Below, in pieces: positions 18,801 through 25,565 of a DNA stretch of 54,427 nucleotides. The DNA lies in the NCBI GenBank assembly GCA_964398215.1, contig CAYNNP010000014.1:1-54427 (forward strand), written 5' to 3'. Positions within the stretch are counted from its first letter, which is position 1; every line of letters starts with the position of its first letter. A model generated the notes under the pieces. It was given only the letters and a program-made list of their open reading frames with translations. It was not told where the DNA came from and made no database searches. Both the position numbers and the translations under genes were made by a program. The stretch comes from CAYNNP01 sp964398215 (GTDB lineage: Bacteria > Planctomycetota > Planctomycetia > Pirellulales > Pirellulaceae).

Positions 18801-19531
18801 TCAAGACTGTTGAGCTGACACCATGGGCAAAAATCGACGGCAAGTATTTCATTGGCTCTAAGCCCGCCAAGAATGTTGGTATCTCTATTAGGAACAGTAC
18901 GATTAGCTCGTGGGGTGGGAAAACACCGAACATCTCCATGAGTTTCAATGCGCAAACCAACGACGAAGGTGTCTTTCACGTTGATCGTGTTCCGGAAGGC
19001 ACGACTTGGGTGACGCGAGAAATCATTCGAATGGTTGACGAGGGTGCAACCGAAGTGACATCAACCCCAATCGTTCCGGTCCAACTGACTTCCGGAAAGA
19101 CAACGCAAGTTCAGATTGGTGGATCTGGTTCTCCAGTGACTGGTCAACTCGCGACACCCGAATCAGTCGCCAAGACAATGGACTGGAAACACGCGCAGGT
19201 AGATATCCAAATCTGGATTCCAGAAGTCCCAGAACCTCCGATCCCGCAAGGCATTGCAAACCCTGAAGCGCAACAAAAGTGGTTTCGTGAATGGAAGCAA
19301 ACTGAACCAGGAAAGAAATGGTTTGCCGAAACCATGGCACGAGAGCGAAAGCGTGATTCAAGTCTTGAGTATTTCGCGACCATTGACCAGAACGGCAAGT
19401 TTCGGATCGACGATATCGTTCCAGGCAAATATGAGATGACCGTCCGAAATTATAAAGGACCCGGTGTCTCCAACTACCGATTCGAAGTGGTCGACAAGGC
19501 CGTTGACCTTGGCAATGTCCAGGTGGAGTAG
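15884..19531 (+). CDS. BlaR1-like M56 membrane metallopeptidase with long C-terminal repeat region
   Basis: A 1215-residue protein. The N-terminal third is an M56 integral-membrane zinc protease: hydrophobic segments near residues 18-40, 48-66, 158-175 and 382-400, and the catalytic HELGHVRRRDL with HExxH at 256-260. Instead of the penicillin-binding sensor of BlaR1, about 800 periplasmic residues follow. They contain several carboxypeptidase-regulatory-like (Ig-fold) repeats with patterns such as GxVVDENGDPIPGVVV, RGTVTDADGKPIQGALL and TGLVTDSETKQLLP. A Pro-Glu-Lys linker joins the halves. It probably senses an envelope signal and relieves repression by the adjacent BlaI; the signal is unknown. 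M56 proteins of this layout are common in planctomycetes. Confidence 0.88.
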   Translation: MISQPWIQQANVISELWFSGVLWLLIETTILFVLLVTLWWAIRRRVQPQIGYWLFLLVPLKLLLPITFSVPASIAQWSPTNIVARHAGMHAAPTSDMTVTQRPPVSFVDDSLRAEHLERNESSSSNDLSSHPVLVAGTSAAPVITHEAKTKSKFSVKSYLMFGWAAVVTALFAVFVRQQRRLSRRLRSATEFADRIGSIAIKDLIVASGTRQSVRFIESDCVAAPAVSGVLRPKVIIPPGFANSISTESLRWALLHELGHVRRRDLIVVWFQRIVGMLWFFHPIAWIASRIIDQQREYVCDDLAESWAIHQERATRNSLSASEAFVQTLRFAHQQMDVGQIDSSAALSVLGFGSRQTCRQRVVRLLNEKRPRGSHLHWWAIMTVMLLGLVLIPQLRAAPEPEPQKPDPPAQKPDTKNVVDAPADFTVSFVGPKGEPIPNAEIRWDMIPGIDPEAIVQGTYIRGGKNRFYVQSDNDGKVAMNFPGKIDRLMFGIKAPGYGPYWGYWDPVDAGDLIPKTFTAELEPAWKVGGIVVDENGDPIPGVVVRPSIKYRKRAGDKRNLGVNTRIGTNESGGWDFDMVPDSKESVWVELTHSEYKPHRLGLARDEFELQPGEAPTKKIVLPRGLTIRGTVTDADGKPIQGALLRTKFLNDERSAITNENGKYEIHGCDDRNARVVVTAKGKAVDMAQVRVHDKMDSVDFKMQPGGHVKIRVVDAQGKGLPKARIFFQRWGEGRFEYFEFDHRNQYTDQNGVWEWNEAPLDEFQADICHPNGMQMSYQKIIARPEEYVFQPPGFLIVTGLVTDSETKQLLPKFRVVPGIKESEKSKIKWETDKELQARDGKYRLKHIDEESFAHFVRIDAEGYLPQVSRAIQSNEGTIKLFFKMKRGQDVAAVVQDRTGKPITGANVVLGVSGTQMMFRNGRVQDRSTFNAVQRTTDETGRFAFPPQISPFEIVIVADAGYAHLKQAPGDTLKTVELTPWAKIDGKYFIGSKPAKNVGISIRNSTISSWGGKTPNISMSFNAQTNDEGVFHVDRVPEGTTWVTREIIRMVDEGATEVTSTPIVPVQLTSGKTTQVQIGGSGSPVTGQLATPESVAKTMDWKHAQVDIQIWIPEVPEPPIPQGIANPEAQQKWFREWKQTEPGKKWFAETMARERKRDSSLEYFATIDQNGKFRIDDIVPGKYEMTVRNYKGPGVSNYRFEVVDKAVDLGNVQVE

Positions 19532-19567
19532 GTCGACGTTGCGAGCAAACTGGAATCGACTTTCTGA

Positions 19568-19966
19568 CTAATATCTGCTGGTTCTGCGCGGAGGAAATGG
19601 GACCCTGGTCGATCGGACTTGCTGGATCGTTGGAACGGTAACACCTCGCTTGGCCGATTCGAATCGCAGTGCTCTTTCGAAGTAAGGAAATGGAAACGCA
19701 GGGTGTCGTCTCAGTGCGTATCGTTCAAGCGCGACGACAAGATCTGCGTTCAGTTTGCCAGTTTTTACTAACTGGACGACCTTGATCAGAAAATCTTTCT
19801 TGTCCTGCGTTGTGGCGCGCAGTCGATTGATCAACTGTTCTTGCAGGTTTGCAAAGCGATCAGTGGATGCTGACAGAGTTCGCGAATTTGTGATTTGTGC
19901 TTGCGCGGAGTCCGCTGACGACAACAAAAAAGCGACGACGATAATTGCTGGCAAGAAACGTGACAT
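19568..19966 (-). CDS. Small exported protein of unknown function
   Basis: A 132-residue protein with a clear signal peptide (MSRFLPAIIVVAFLLSSADSAQAQ) and an AGGAG ribosome-binding site 11 bases before the ATG. The mature part is helical and basic (LQEQLINRLRATTQDKKDFLIKVVQLVKTGKLNADLVVALERYALRR in overview) and ends in an Arg-Pro-rich tail. I do not recognise a family. It converges with the M56 gene and is divergent from the Cys-rich lipoprotein. Confidence 0.75.
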   Translation of the reverse strand: MSRFLPAIIVVAFLLSSADSAQAQITNSRTLSASTDRFANLQEQLINRLRATTQDKKDFLIKVVQLVKTGKLNADLVVALERYALRRHPAFPFPYFERALRFESAKRGVTVPTIQQVRSTRVPFPPRRTSRY

Positions 19967-20267
19967 TTTCTTTTGCTCCTGCGGTTTGCATCAAAACTGT
20001 TTCTCTTCAGGTACCAATCGGCGCGGCCGGAATGCAAGAGACGTTCTGTTAACGAATTGACAGCAATAAGCTTGGTAATTTGCGAAGTTCATGCGCTTGC
20101 GATTTCATTCTGTCTGTCCTGGTTGGGCCGATTGTGTGCATGTGATTGGCTTGGGTGCCGATTCCTCAGATCAGGCACCAATACTGTTGCGATCCAGCGA
20201 AGTGTTGTTGCAAAGACAATTCAAAACATCGTCGCTGTGCTCAGCGACACGAGAGAAGGATTCAACG
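19967..20267. other. Divergent intergenic region
   Basis: About 300 bases between the small exported protein and the Cys-rich lipoprotein. It carries ribosome-binding sites for both genes. I see no further gene, repeat or clear operator in it. Confidence 0.5.
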
Positions 20268-20732
20268 ATGATTCGATGGCTGATAATTGGATCGTTCGCG
20301 TGTTTGTTGATTGGAACAACCGGATGTCTTCATCACAACACACGTTGTAACAGCGGAGGCTGCAATACCGGAAGCTGCAATAGTGGCTCATGCGGCGACA
20401 GTGGTGGATGCAACAGTTGCTCCACTGGCAAGTGTGGCGGCGGAGGCATCAGTGGCGCTTGTAGCAAGGTCGCTGGTATTTGTGGACTATGCAAAGGGCG
20501 TGGCGGATGTCGCAACGGTTGCATTCCCGGACCAGTGGGATGGCAGCAGGGCGGACATGACTACAGTGGACACTTGAACGCAGGATTGCTTGGTCACACA
20601 GCTGGACAAGCAATGCAAGGCGTCGGTCAAGGACCCGGTGGTGCTCCGACTGCTCAAGTCGCTTACCCCTATTATACGGTTCGCGGCCCAAGAGATTTTC
20701 TGTTGGACAACCCTCCAACGATTGGACGTTAA
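20268..20732 (+). CDS. Cys- and Gly-rich lipoprotein
   Basis: A 154-residue putative lipoprotein. The signal peptide MIRWLIIGSFACLLIGTTGC ends in a lipobox (IGTTGC, lipidated Cys20). Twelve further cysteines lie in the next 70 residues, mostly as Gly/Ser/Asn-spaced single cysteines (NSGGC, NTGSC, NSGSC, GDSGGC). A Gly-rich stretch follows, and the end (YYTVRGPRDFLLDNPPTIGR in part) resembles a C-terminal motif I associate with small planctomycete surface proteins. GAGAGAAGGA upstream gives a good ribosome-binding site for the ATG at 20268; the longer frame upstream is not convincing. Metal binding or extensive disulfide cross-linking is plausible but unproven. A strong terminator follows. Confidence 0.8.
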   Translation: MIRWLIIGSFACLLIGTTGCLHHNTRCNSGGCNTGSCNSGSCGDSGGCNSCSTGKCGGGGISGACSKVAGICGLCKGRGGCRNGCIPGPVGWQQGGHDYSGHLNAGLLGHTAGQAMQGVGQGPGGAPTAQVAYPYYTVRGPRDFLLDNPPTIGR

Positions 20733-20771
20733 CCGCTTCGCGCTGTTAGCAACCGAATGAAATACCAAATG

Positions 20772-20807
20772 GCCAGCGAAGTGCATCTTCGTTGGCTGTT
20801 TGTTTTT
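20772..20807 (+). terminator. Rho-independent terminator after the lipoprotein gene
   Basis: GCCAGCGAAG and CTTCGTTGGC form a 10-bp stem (one G-T pair) around the loop TGCAT, followed directly by TGTTTGTTTTT. This is a textbook intrinsic terminator separating the lipoprotein gene from cysE. Its left arm could instead pair with TCGCTGGCC at 20825-20833. Confidence 0.85.
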
Positions 20808-20897
20808 ATGAAAAGCCAATTTGGTCGCTGGCCACCCAGCCGGAATCAGCGAACAATGGTCAAAACACATGAGTCAACCTGATTTGAGATTTGCGCC

Positions 20898-21872
20898 GTG
20901 GCATCTGACGTTCGACTAAAAGAGCAACTACCGACCTTGACCGAGGAAATCGTCGCGACTTACACGAAAGACGATGCGATCAATCACTTGGGTCACTGCG
21001 AATTGCCAAGCTACAGTGATGTAGTCAACATCTTGCTGGACTTGAAAGACATTTTGTATCCGGGCTATCGACGAAAGGTCGGTTTGCATGAAGGAAACAT
21101 TCGCTATCACGTCGGTGGCTTGATCGACTCATTGCACGATCAATTGACAGTCCAGATCGCGCGCGCTCTTCGGCACGAAGACCGTGTGGAACAAAACCAC
21201 AACGACTGCGAAAGCGATGTGGATTTCGAAGCCAAGGGTCAAGCAATGGCGATCGAGTTGCTAAAGAGCATTCCATCGCTGCGACGTGTCTTGGCCAATG
21301 ACGTGCAAGCTGCTTATGATGGCGACCCTGCGTGCCGAACGACTGATGAAGTTGTCTTTTGCTATCCGGGTTTCGATGCCATCACGGTCTTTCGGATTGC
21401 ACATGAACTGCACCGATTACGAGTGCCATTCATTCCTCGGATGATGACCGAATGGGCGCACAAACAAACGGGGATCGACATACACCCCGGTGCGACGATT
21501 GGCGATTTCTTTTTCATTGACCATGGAACCGGCGTTGTGATCGGCGAAACTTGCCAGATTGGTCAGCGGGTCAAGTTGTATCAAGGTGTGACGCTGGGAG
21601 CCTTGAGCTTCAAGACCGATGAAGATGGTCAAATGATTCGAGGGCAGAAGCGGCACCCTACCATCCAAGATCGTGTTGTTGTCTATGCGAATGCAACGAT
21701 CCTTGGCGGACGGACTGTGATTGGGCACGACAGTGTGATCGGATCAAGTGTATGGGTAACGAAAAGTGTCTCACCGCATACGACTGTAGTGTTGGAAAAG
21801 CCGGAATTACGTGTGCGTGGCACCTCTTCGGGCACCCGAGTTGCTGGCGAAGAAGTGAATTTTCAGATTTGA
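20898..21872 (+). CDS. cysE: Serine O-acetyltransferase
   Basis: Makes O-acetylserine from serine and acetyl-CoA, the committed step of cysteine synthesis. The N-terminal helical domain is long (about residues 1-185). The left-handed beta-helix of hexapeptide repeats follows: TGIDIHPGATIGDFFFIDHG, TGVVIGETCQIGQRVKLYQGVTLG in overview, then RHPTIQDRVVVYANATILGG and VIGSSVWVTKSV, all diagnostic of SAT. At 324 residues it belongs to the longer SAT type. The GTG start at 20898 is the only reasonable start in frame. A 16-codon out-of-frame reading frame (20869-20919) overlaps it and might be a leader. Downstream genes on this strand include a CysO-like carrier and its probable E1 enzyme. Confidence 0.93.
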   Translation: MASDVRLKEQLPTLTEEIVATYTKDDAINHLGHCELPSYSDVVNILLDLKDILYPGYRRKVGLHEGNIRYHVGGLIDSLHDQLTVQIARALRHEDRVEQNHNDCESDVDFEAKGQAMAIELLKSIPSLRRVLANDVQAAYDGDPACRTTDEVVFCYPGFDAITVFRIAHELHRLRVPFIPRMMTEWAHKQTGIDIHPGATIGDFFFIDHGTGVVIGETCQIGQRVKLYQGVTLGALSFKTDEDGQMIRGQKRHPTIQDRVVVYANATILGGRTVIGHDSVIGSSVWVTKSVSPHTTVVLEKPELRVRGTSSGTRVAGEEVNFQI

Positions 21873-22005
21873 CCTCGATCGAAATCAGTTGCCAAAGAAG
21901 CCACGAATTCTTTGGCTATGGATGGAAACTTCCCAAGGATCTAAAGTGTTAAACATCTATCAGGGCGATTCCCGTCCGCCACACGTGATCCCAATCAGAC
22001 CCGCC

Positions 22006-23148
22006 ATGCAGCCTTTTGACTTTCAAACTCGAACACGTTTCGTCTTCGGCGAAGGCTCGGTGAGTCAATTGGGCAGTCTGGCTGCTGAGCTTGGAGCAAA
22101 GACGGTGCTGCTGGTTAGCGATCCAGGGATCATCGACGCGGGCCATCACGAGATAGCGCTCAAATCTTTGAACGAAAGCGGATTGAAGGTCGAATCGTTT
22201 CACGACTTTGGCGAGAACCCGACCTCTGCGATGGTCGATGCCGGCGTGAAGAAGGCAGCCGATGTGCAACCGGATCTGTTAGTTGGACTGGGCGGCGGCA
22301 GTAGCATGGATTGTTGCAAAGGGATTAACTTTGTCTATTCCTGTGGCGGTCGCATTCATGACTATCACGGCGTTGGTAAAGCGACCACAGATATGTTGCC
22401 GATGATTGCTGTGCCCACGACAACCGGCACTGGCAGCGAAGCGCAATCGTTCGCGCTGATTAGTGATGCGGAAACACATGTCAAAATGGCTTGTGGCGAC
22501 AAACGTGCAGCGTGTCGGGTCGCGATCTTGGATCCCAACTTGACCGTTACCCAGCCGCCAATGGTTACCGCGCTGACTGGCATCGACGCGATTTCGCATG
22601 CCATCGAAACGTTTGTAACAAGCCGGCGCAATCCGATTTCAATCACCTACTCGCGACGCGCATTCGGATTGCTGGCAACCGGTTTTTCGACGGTATTAAA
22701 AGAACCCAACAATGTGGAAGCTCGCAGCCAAATGCAATTGGGCGCTTGCTTTGCCGGAATGGCAATCGAAACTTCAATGTTGGGAGCCGCACACGCCACG
22801 GCCAATCCGTTAACAGCAAGACATGATATCACTCATGGCCAAGCTGTTGGGATGATGTTGCCAGCTGTGATTCGCATGAACGGTACCGTTCACGCTGATT
22901 GGTATGCTGAATTGATTCGTGATGTGAAAGTGGATATCGATGCTAGTCAGGCGCCGCAGGTGTTAGCAGAGATGGTGACGCAGTGGATGCGCGAAGCAGG
23001 CTTGGCAACGTCTCTGAACGAATTGGAAATTCCAAAGACTGGCATCGATCACTTTGTCGAAGATGCCCTCAAACAGTGGACGGGTACTTTCAACCCGATT
23101 CCATTGGACGCCGACCGAACGCGAAAGTTGTATTGTGATGTTGCCTAG
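22006..23148 (+). CDS. Iron-containing alcohol dehydrogenase
   Basis: A 380-residue group III (iron-activated) NAD(P)-dependent alcohol dehydrogenase. FVFGEGSVSQLG opens the Rossmann-like domain; GGGSSMDCCKGINF is the nucleotide-binding signature. Metal ligands are in TGIDAISHAIETFV and ARHDITHGQAVGMMLP. Substrate unknown; family members reduce aldehydes or oxidise short alcohols. The ATG at 22006 (MQPFDFQTRTRF) is preferred; the upstream in-frame extension of 39 residues is not typical. It stands between cysE and the E1 gene on the same strand, with gaps of 133 and 82 bases, so an operon is possible but not proven. Confidence 0.92.
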   Translation: MQPFDFQTRTRFVFGEGSVSQLGSLAAELGAKTVLLVSDPGIIDAGHHEIALKSLNESGLKVESFHDFGENPTSAMVDAGVKKAADVQPDLLVGLGGGSSMDCCKGINFVYSCGGRIHDYHGVGKATTDMLPMIAVPTTTGTGSEAQSFALISDAETHVKMACGDKRAACRVAILDPNLTVTQPPMVTALTGIDAISHAIETFVTSRRNPISITYSRRAFGLLATGFSTVLKEPNNVEARSQMQLGACFAGMAIETSMLGAAHATANPLTARHDITHGQAVGMMLPAVIRMNGTVHADWYAELIRDVKVDIDASQAPQVLAEMVTQWMREAGLATSLNELEIPKTGIDHFVEDALKQWTGTFNPIPLDADRTRKLYCDVA

Positions 23149-23230
23149 CTCGCGTGCAATCCGGTTGCCGTTTTCGTTCATTCTTCTCTGCGGCTGACAA
23201 CAAGCCGCTGAAGTCAGCAAGAAATCCACC

Positions 23231-24001
23231 ATGACTGATCCTCTGCCCAAGCTAACTGACCAGGAACGAGCCACTTATGAGTGGCAGATGTGGGTGCCTG
23301 ATTTTGGGGAATCTGGCCAGCAGAAACTCAAAGCCGCCTCCGTCATGATTTCGCGCGTGGGAGGAGTTGGCAGTGTTGTTGCCTACGAATTGGCAGCCGC
23401 CGGTGTTGGCAAGTTGGTTTTGGCTCACGCGGGCAACGTCAAGCCAAGCGATTTGAATCGGCAGCTTTTGATGACTCATGATTGGCTTGGCAAACCACGA
23501 ATCGAAAGTATCAAGCGGCGGCTTTTGGATCTGAATCCACGGCTAGAAATCGTCGCTGTTGGCGAGAACGTCAACGAAGAAAATGCGGCCGAGCTGGTTT
23601 CGCAATGCGATTTGGTTGTCGATTGTGCCCCGCTGTTTCCCGAACGCTTTGCCATGAATCGCCAAGCCGTTTTGCAAAACAAACCGCTCGTTGAGTGTGC
23701 GATGTATGAATTTGATGCACACATTACGACCGTCATCCCGGGTCAGTCACCTTGTTTGCGATGCATATTTCCTGACGAGCCGCCGACTTGGAAACGGCAA
23801 TTCCCGGTTTTTGGTGCTGTGTCCGGAACAGTGGCTTGCATGGGCGCAACCGAAGCGATCAAAGTGATCGGAGGCATTGGTGAACCGTTGACTGGTCGAT
23901 TGGTGCGAATGGATTTGCGCGAGATGACATTTCAAACACTGAAGGTCCGTCAGCGCGCTGACTGTCCTGTGTGTGGAGATTCCAACGGCAAAAAATGCTA
24001 G
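23231..24001 (+). CDS. ThiF/MoeB/HesA-like E1 adenylyltransferase
   Basis: A 256-residue E1-like enzyme that would adenylate the C-terminal Gly-Gly of a ubiquitin-fold sulfur carrier. SRVGGVGSVVAYELAAAGVG is the nucleotide-binding loop, and PSDLNRQLL matches the SNLNRQ region. The zinc site is two CxxC pairs (CLRC and CPVC). Compared with MoeB, the Asp of the IIDFD strand is replaced (LVLAHAGNV), and DCTDN reads DCAPL followed by an apparent insertion, so ATP or Mg binding may differ. The CysO-like carrier gene lies 73 bases downstream, the natural partner. Confidence 0.85.
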   Translation: MTDPLPKLTDQERATYEWQMWVPDFGESGQQKLKAASVMISRVGGVGSVVAYELAAAGVGKLVLAHAGNVKPSDLNRQLLMTHDWLGKPRIESIKRRLLDLNPRLEIVAVGENVNEENAAELVSQCDLVVDCAPLFPERFAMNRQAVLQNKPLVECAMYEFDAHITTVIPGQSPCLRCIFPDEPPTWKRQFPVFGAVSGTVACMGATEAIKVIGGIGEPLTGRLVRMDLREMTFQTLKVRQRADCPVCGDSNGKKC

Positions 24002-24074
24002 AATCGATAAGCCGGGCAAGAGTACCCGCGCTATGTTCAAATTCAACTCATGGATTCCGCACCCGAGCAACATC

Positions 24075-24347
24075 ATGCCCAAGATCCTGATTCCCACCGC
24101 GCTACGACCATTGGTTGACAATAACCGCGCCATCGGAGTCGATGCGGAAACTGTCAGTAGTGCTCTAAAGCAGTTGGTTGCCCAATATCCCAACATGGAA
24201 CACCAACTGTTTTCTCAACCAAACAAACTTGTTTCGTTCTTGAACGTGTTCGTCAATGACGAGAACATTCGCGACTTGAACGGCATCGAGTCGGAGCTGG
24301 CGCCGCAGGACGAAGTTTTGTTGGTACCCGCGATCGCCGGCGGGTAA
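24075..24347 (+). CDS. CysO-like ubiquitin-fold sulfur carrier (MoaD/ThiS family)
   Basis: A 90-residue protein ending in Gly-Gly (VPAIAGG), as needed for C-terminal thiocarboxylate formation. IPTALRPL at residues 6-13, LNVFVNDENIRDL and EVLLVPAIAGG closely follow the pattern I recall for mycobacterial CysO (IPTxLRPx, VNIYVNDEDVR, PAVAGG), rather than canonical MoaD or ThiS. CysO-thiocarboxylate donates sulfur to O-phosphoserine or O-acetylserine via a CysM-type synthase. The ATG at 24075 begins directly with the beta-grasp strand; an earlier ATG at 24033 adds 14 residues. No CysM or Mec protease gene is in the window. Confidence 0.85.
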   Translation: MPKILIPTALRPLVDNNRAIGVDAETVSSALKQLVAQYPNMEHQLFSQPNKLVSFLNVFVNDENIRDLNGIESELAPQDEVLLVPAIAGG

Positions 24348-24359
24348 GAGCGTTGTTTC

Positions 24360-24401
24360 GTTTAACCGGTAGCCGTAGACGCACGCGTGTGCCGGTTAAA
24401 C
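24360..24401 (+). terminator. Hairpin after the CysO-like gene
   Basis: GTTTAACCGG and CCGGTTAAAC form a perfect 10-bp stem around a 22-base loop, 13 bases after the stop codon. There is no T-tract, so it may stabilise the mRNA end rather than terminate alone. The dispersed hairpin repeat begins at once after it. Confidence 0.55.
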
Positions 24402-24500
24402 GATTTATTAGCGCGGCATATTTCTGTGAGCCGCTGGGCGATAGCCCCGGTTATTGATGGTCTGGTTGTGCTCGAAACCGGGGCTATCGCCCTGCGGCTC
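24402..24500. repeat. Dispersed hairpin repeat, copy 1 (inverted orientation)
   Basis: Arms 24428-24452 and 24476-24500 are 25 bases long and pair at 24 positions (core GGCGATAGCCCCGGTT / AACCGGGGCTATCGCC) around a 23-base loop. The flank at 24406-24423 is the reverse complement of the AAATATGCC(A/G)CGC(A/T)AATA flank found in the other two copies. It sits between the convergent CysO-like gene and the minus-strand exported protein gene. Confidence 0.85.
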
Positions 24501-24558
24501 AAAGGTTTCTGAATAATGTGTGCACCTGCTGCAGCGCCGAAAGTTTTGACGACTTTCG

Positions 24559-25293
24559 CTACTGTGTAGCCACGTAAGACTTGCTGGGTGTTTTGTTGGC
24601 GGGGCCTAGTCTTGGAATCAATTCTTTGGCCCGCTCTAGGTCCGACCTACTAAAGAACGGTACGTTGCCAAGGTATCTTGATTGCAGCTGATTGACTTGA
24701 CGCAGCTTGGTCCAAGATAGATTGTTTGCTAAGTGCCAAGCGGCAGCTTGTGCGACTTTTTGGTTGACTTCTCCTGCCGCCAATTGTTCACACATTCGCA
24801 CAATTCGTTCGTCCTGTGTGTACTGCGTTGTAGGCATGATCTTGTAGGCCATCTTTGGATTGGGATTCGGTTTCCCATGTTCTAGACAGACAGTCACGGC
24901 AGTCAGCTTGCGGGTTTTCTGTGGCGCGACACGCATGAATCCTCCCAAACCGATTCCTCCTGGCTGCGCACCTCCTCCGGCGTTCATTCCACCGCCAACG
25001 CTTTGCCCTCCGCCAGCACCACCGCCGCCGGGGCCACCTGCAAGCGGCCCCAACTGTGCCAGAATTGGGGAAGCCGCAAATGAGTTTGGCAGTCGTATCT
25101 GTAAAACTTCTTTCGTTTTGTTGGTGATCAAGACGTTGGCGTGCTTTTCATTTTTTGGAATGAATTTCACATCGATTTCACCACGATCCATGGCGGCGAA
25201 TAGATCAACGGGCAAATCGGTTTCTCCCGCTGACGCAACTCCATTGCCAACGCCAACACACAACGCCGCCAACAACACTAGCCTGAATTTCAT
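24559..25293 (-). CDS. Exported protein of unknown function with Gly-rich insert
   Basis: A 244-residue protein with a signal peptide (MKFRLVLLAALCVGVGNGVASA). Residues about 28-75 look like a small beta domain (VDVKFIPKNEKHANVLITNKT in overview). A Gly-rich linker (GGPGGGGAGGGQSVGGG, residues about 85-115) interrupts it, and a helical domain with TVCLEHGKPNPNP and a Leu/Ala-rich C-terminal half follows. I do not recognise a named domain. A hairpin at 24538-24558 (CGAAAGT/ACTTTCG) lies directly after the stop codon. It converges with the CysO-like gene. Confidence 0.75.
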   Translation of the reverse strand: MKFRLVLLAALCVGVGNGVASAGETDLPVDLFAAMDRGEIDVKFIPKNEKHANVLITNKTKEVLQIRLPNSFAASPILAQLGPLAGGPGGGGAGGGQSVGGGMNAGGGAQPGGIGLGGFMRVAPQKTRKLTAVTVCLEHGKPNPNPKMAYKIMPTTQYTQDERIVRMCEQLAAGEVNQKVAQAAAWHLANNLSWTKLRQVNQLQSRYLGNVPFFSRSDLERAKELIPRLGPANKTPSKSYVATQ

Positions 25294-25478
25294 AGCAATG
25301 CCTGTTTAGATAGAAGAGAGACGCGCAGTGCCGAACAACAGCACTACTCGATATTCTTTACAACAATGCAGGTCTCATGCCAAAGCACCGAAGCTGAATG
25401 TTTTGCAACATTGTTAGGTTTGAGTGTTGCTTTGCCTGCAGCAGAATGAAACAACCGTGGCAAAACGCGGCGTACTTA

Positions 25479-25520
25479 AAATCAAAAAACAACCCTTCTG
25501 GGACACTGTCTCAGAAGGGT
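25479..25520 (-). terminator. Rho-independent terminator of the coiled-coil protein gene
   Basis: On the minus strand ACCCTTCTG and CAGAAGGGT form a 9-bp stem with an 11-base loop, followed by TTGTTTTTTGATTTT. It begins about 45 bases after the stop codon of the coiled-coil gene. Confidence 0.9.
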
Positions 25521-25565
25521 CAAGTTTGATGGTTGTCCACCCGCAGGCAGCACGATCGAAGACGG

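Noticed and set aside
20091..20267. N-terminal extension of the Cys-rich lipoprotein
   Set aside because: A strong ribosome-binding site and a lipoprotein signal peptide start at 20268; the extension would bury the signal.
20772..20833. Classical transcription attenuator for cysE
   Set aside because: The alternative pairing partner lies downstream of the U-tract and could not prevent terminator formation in time.
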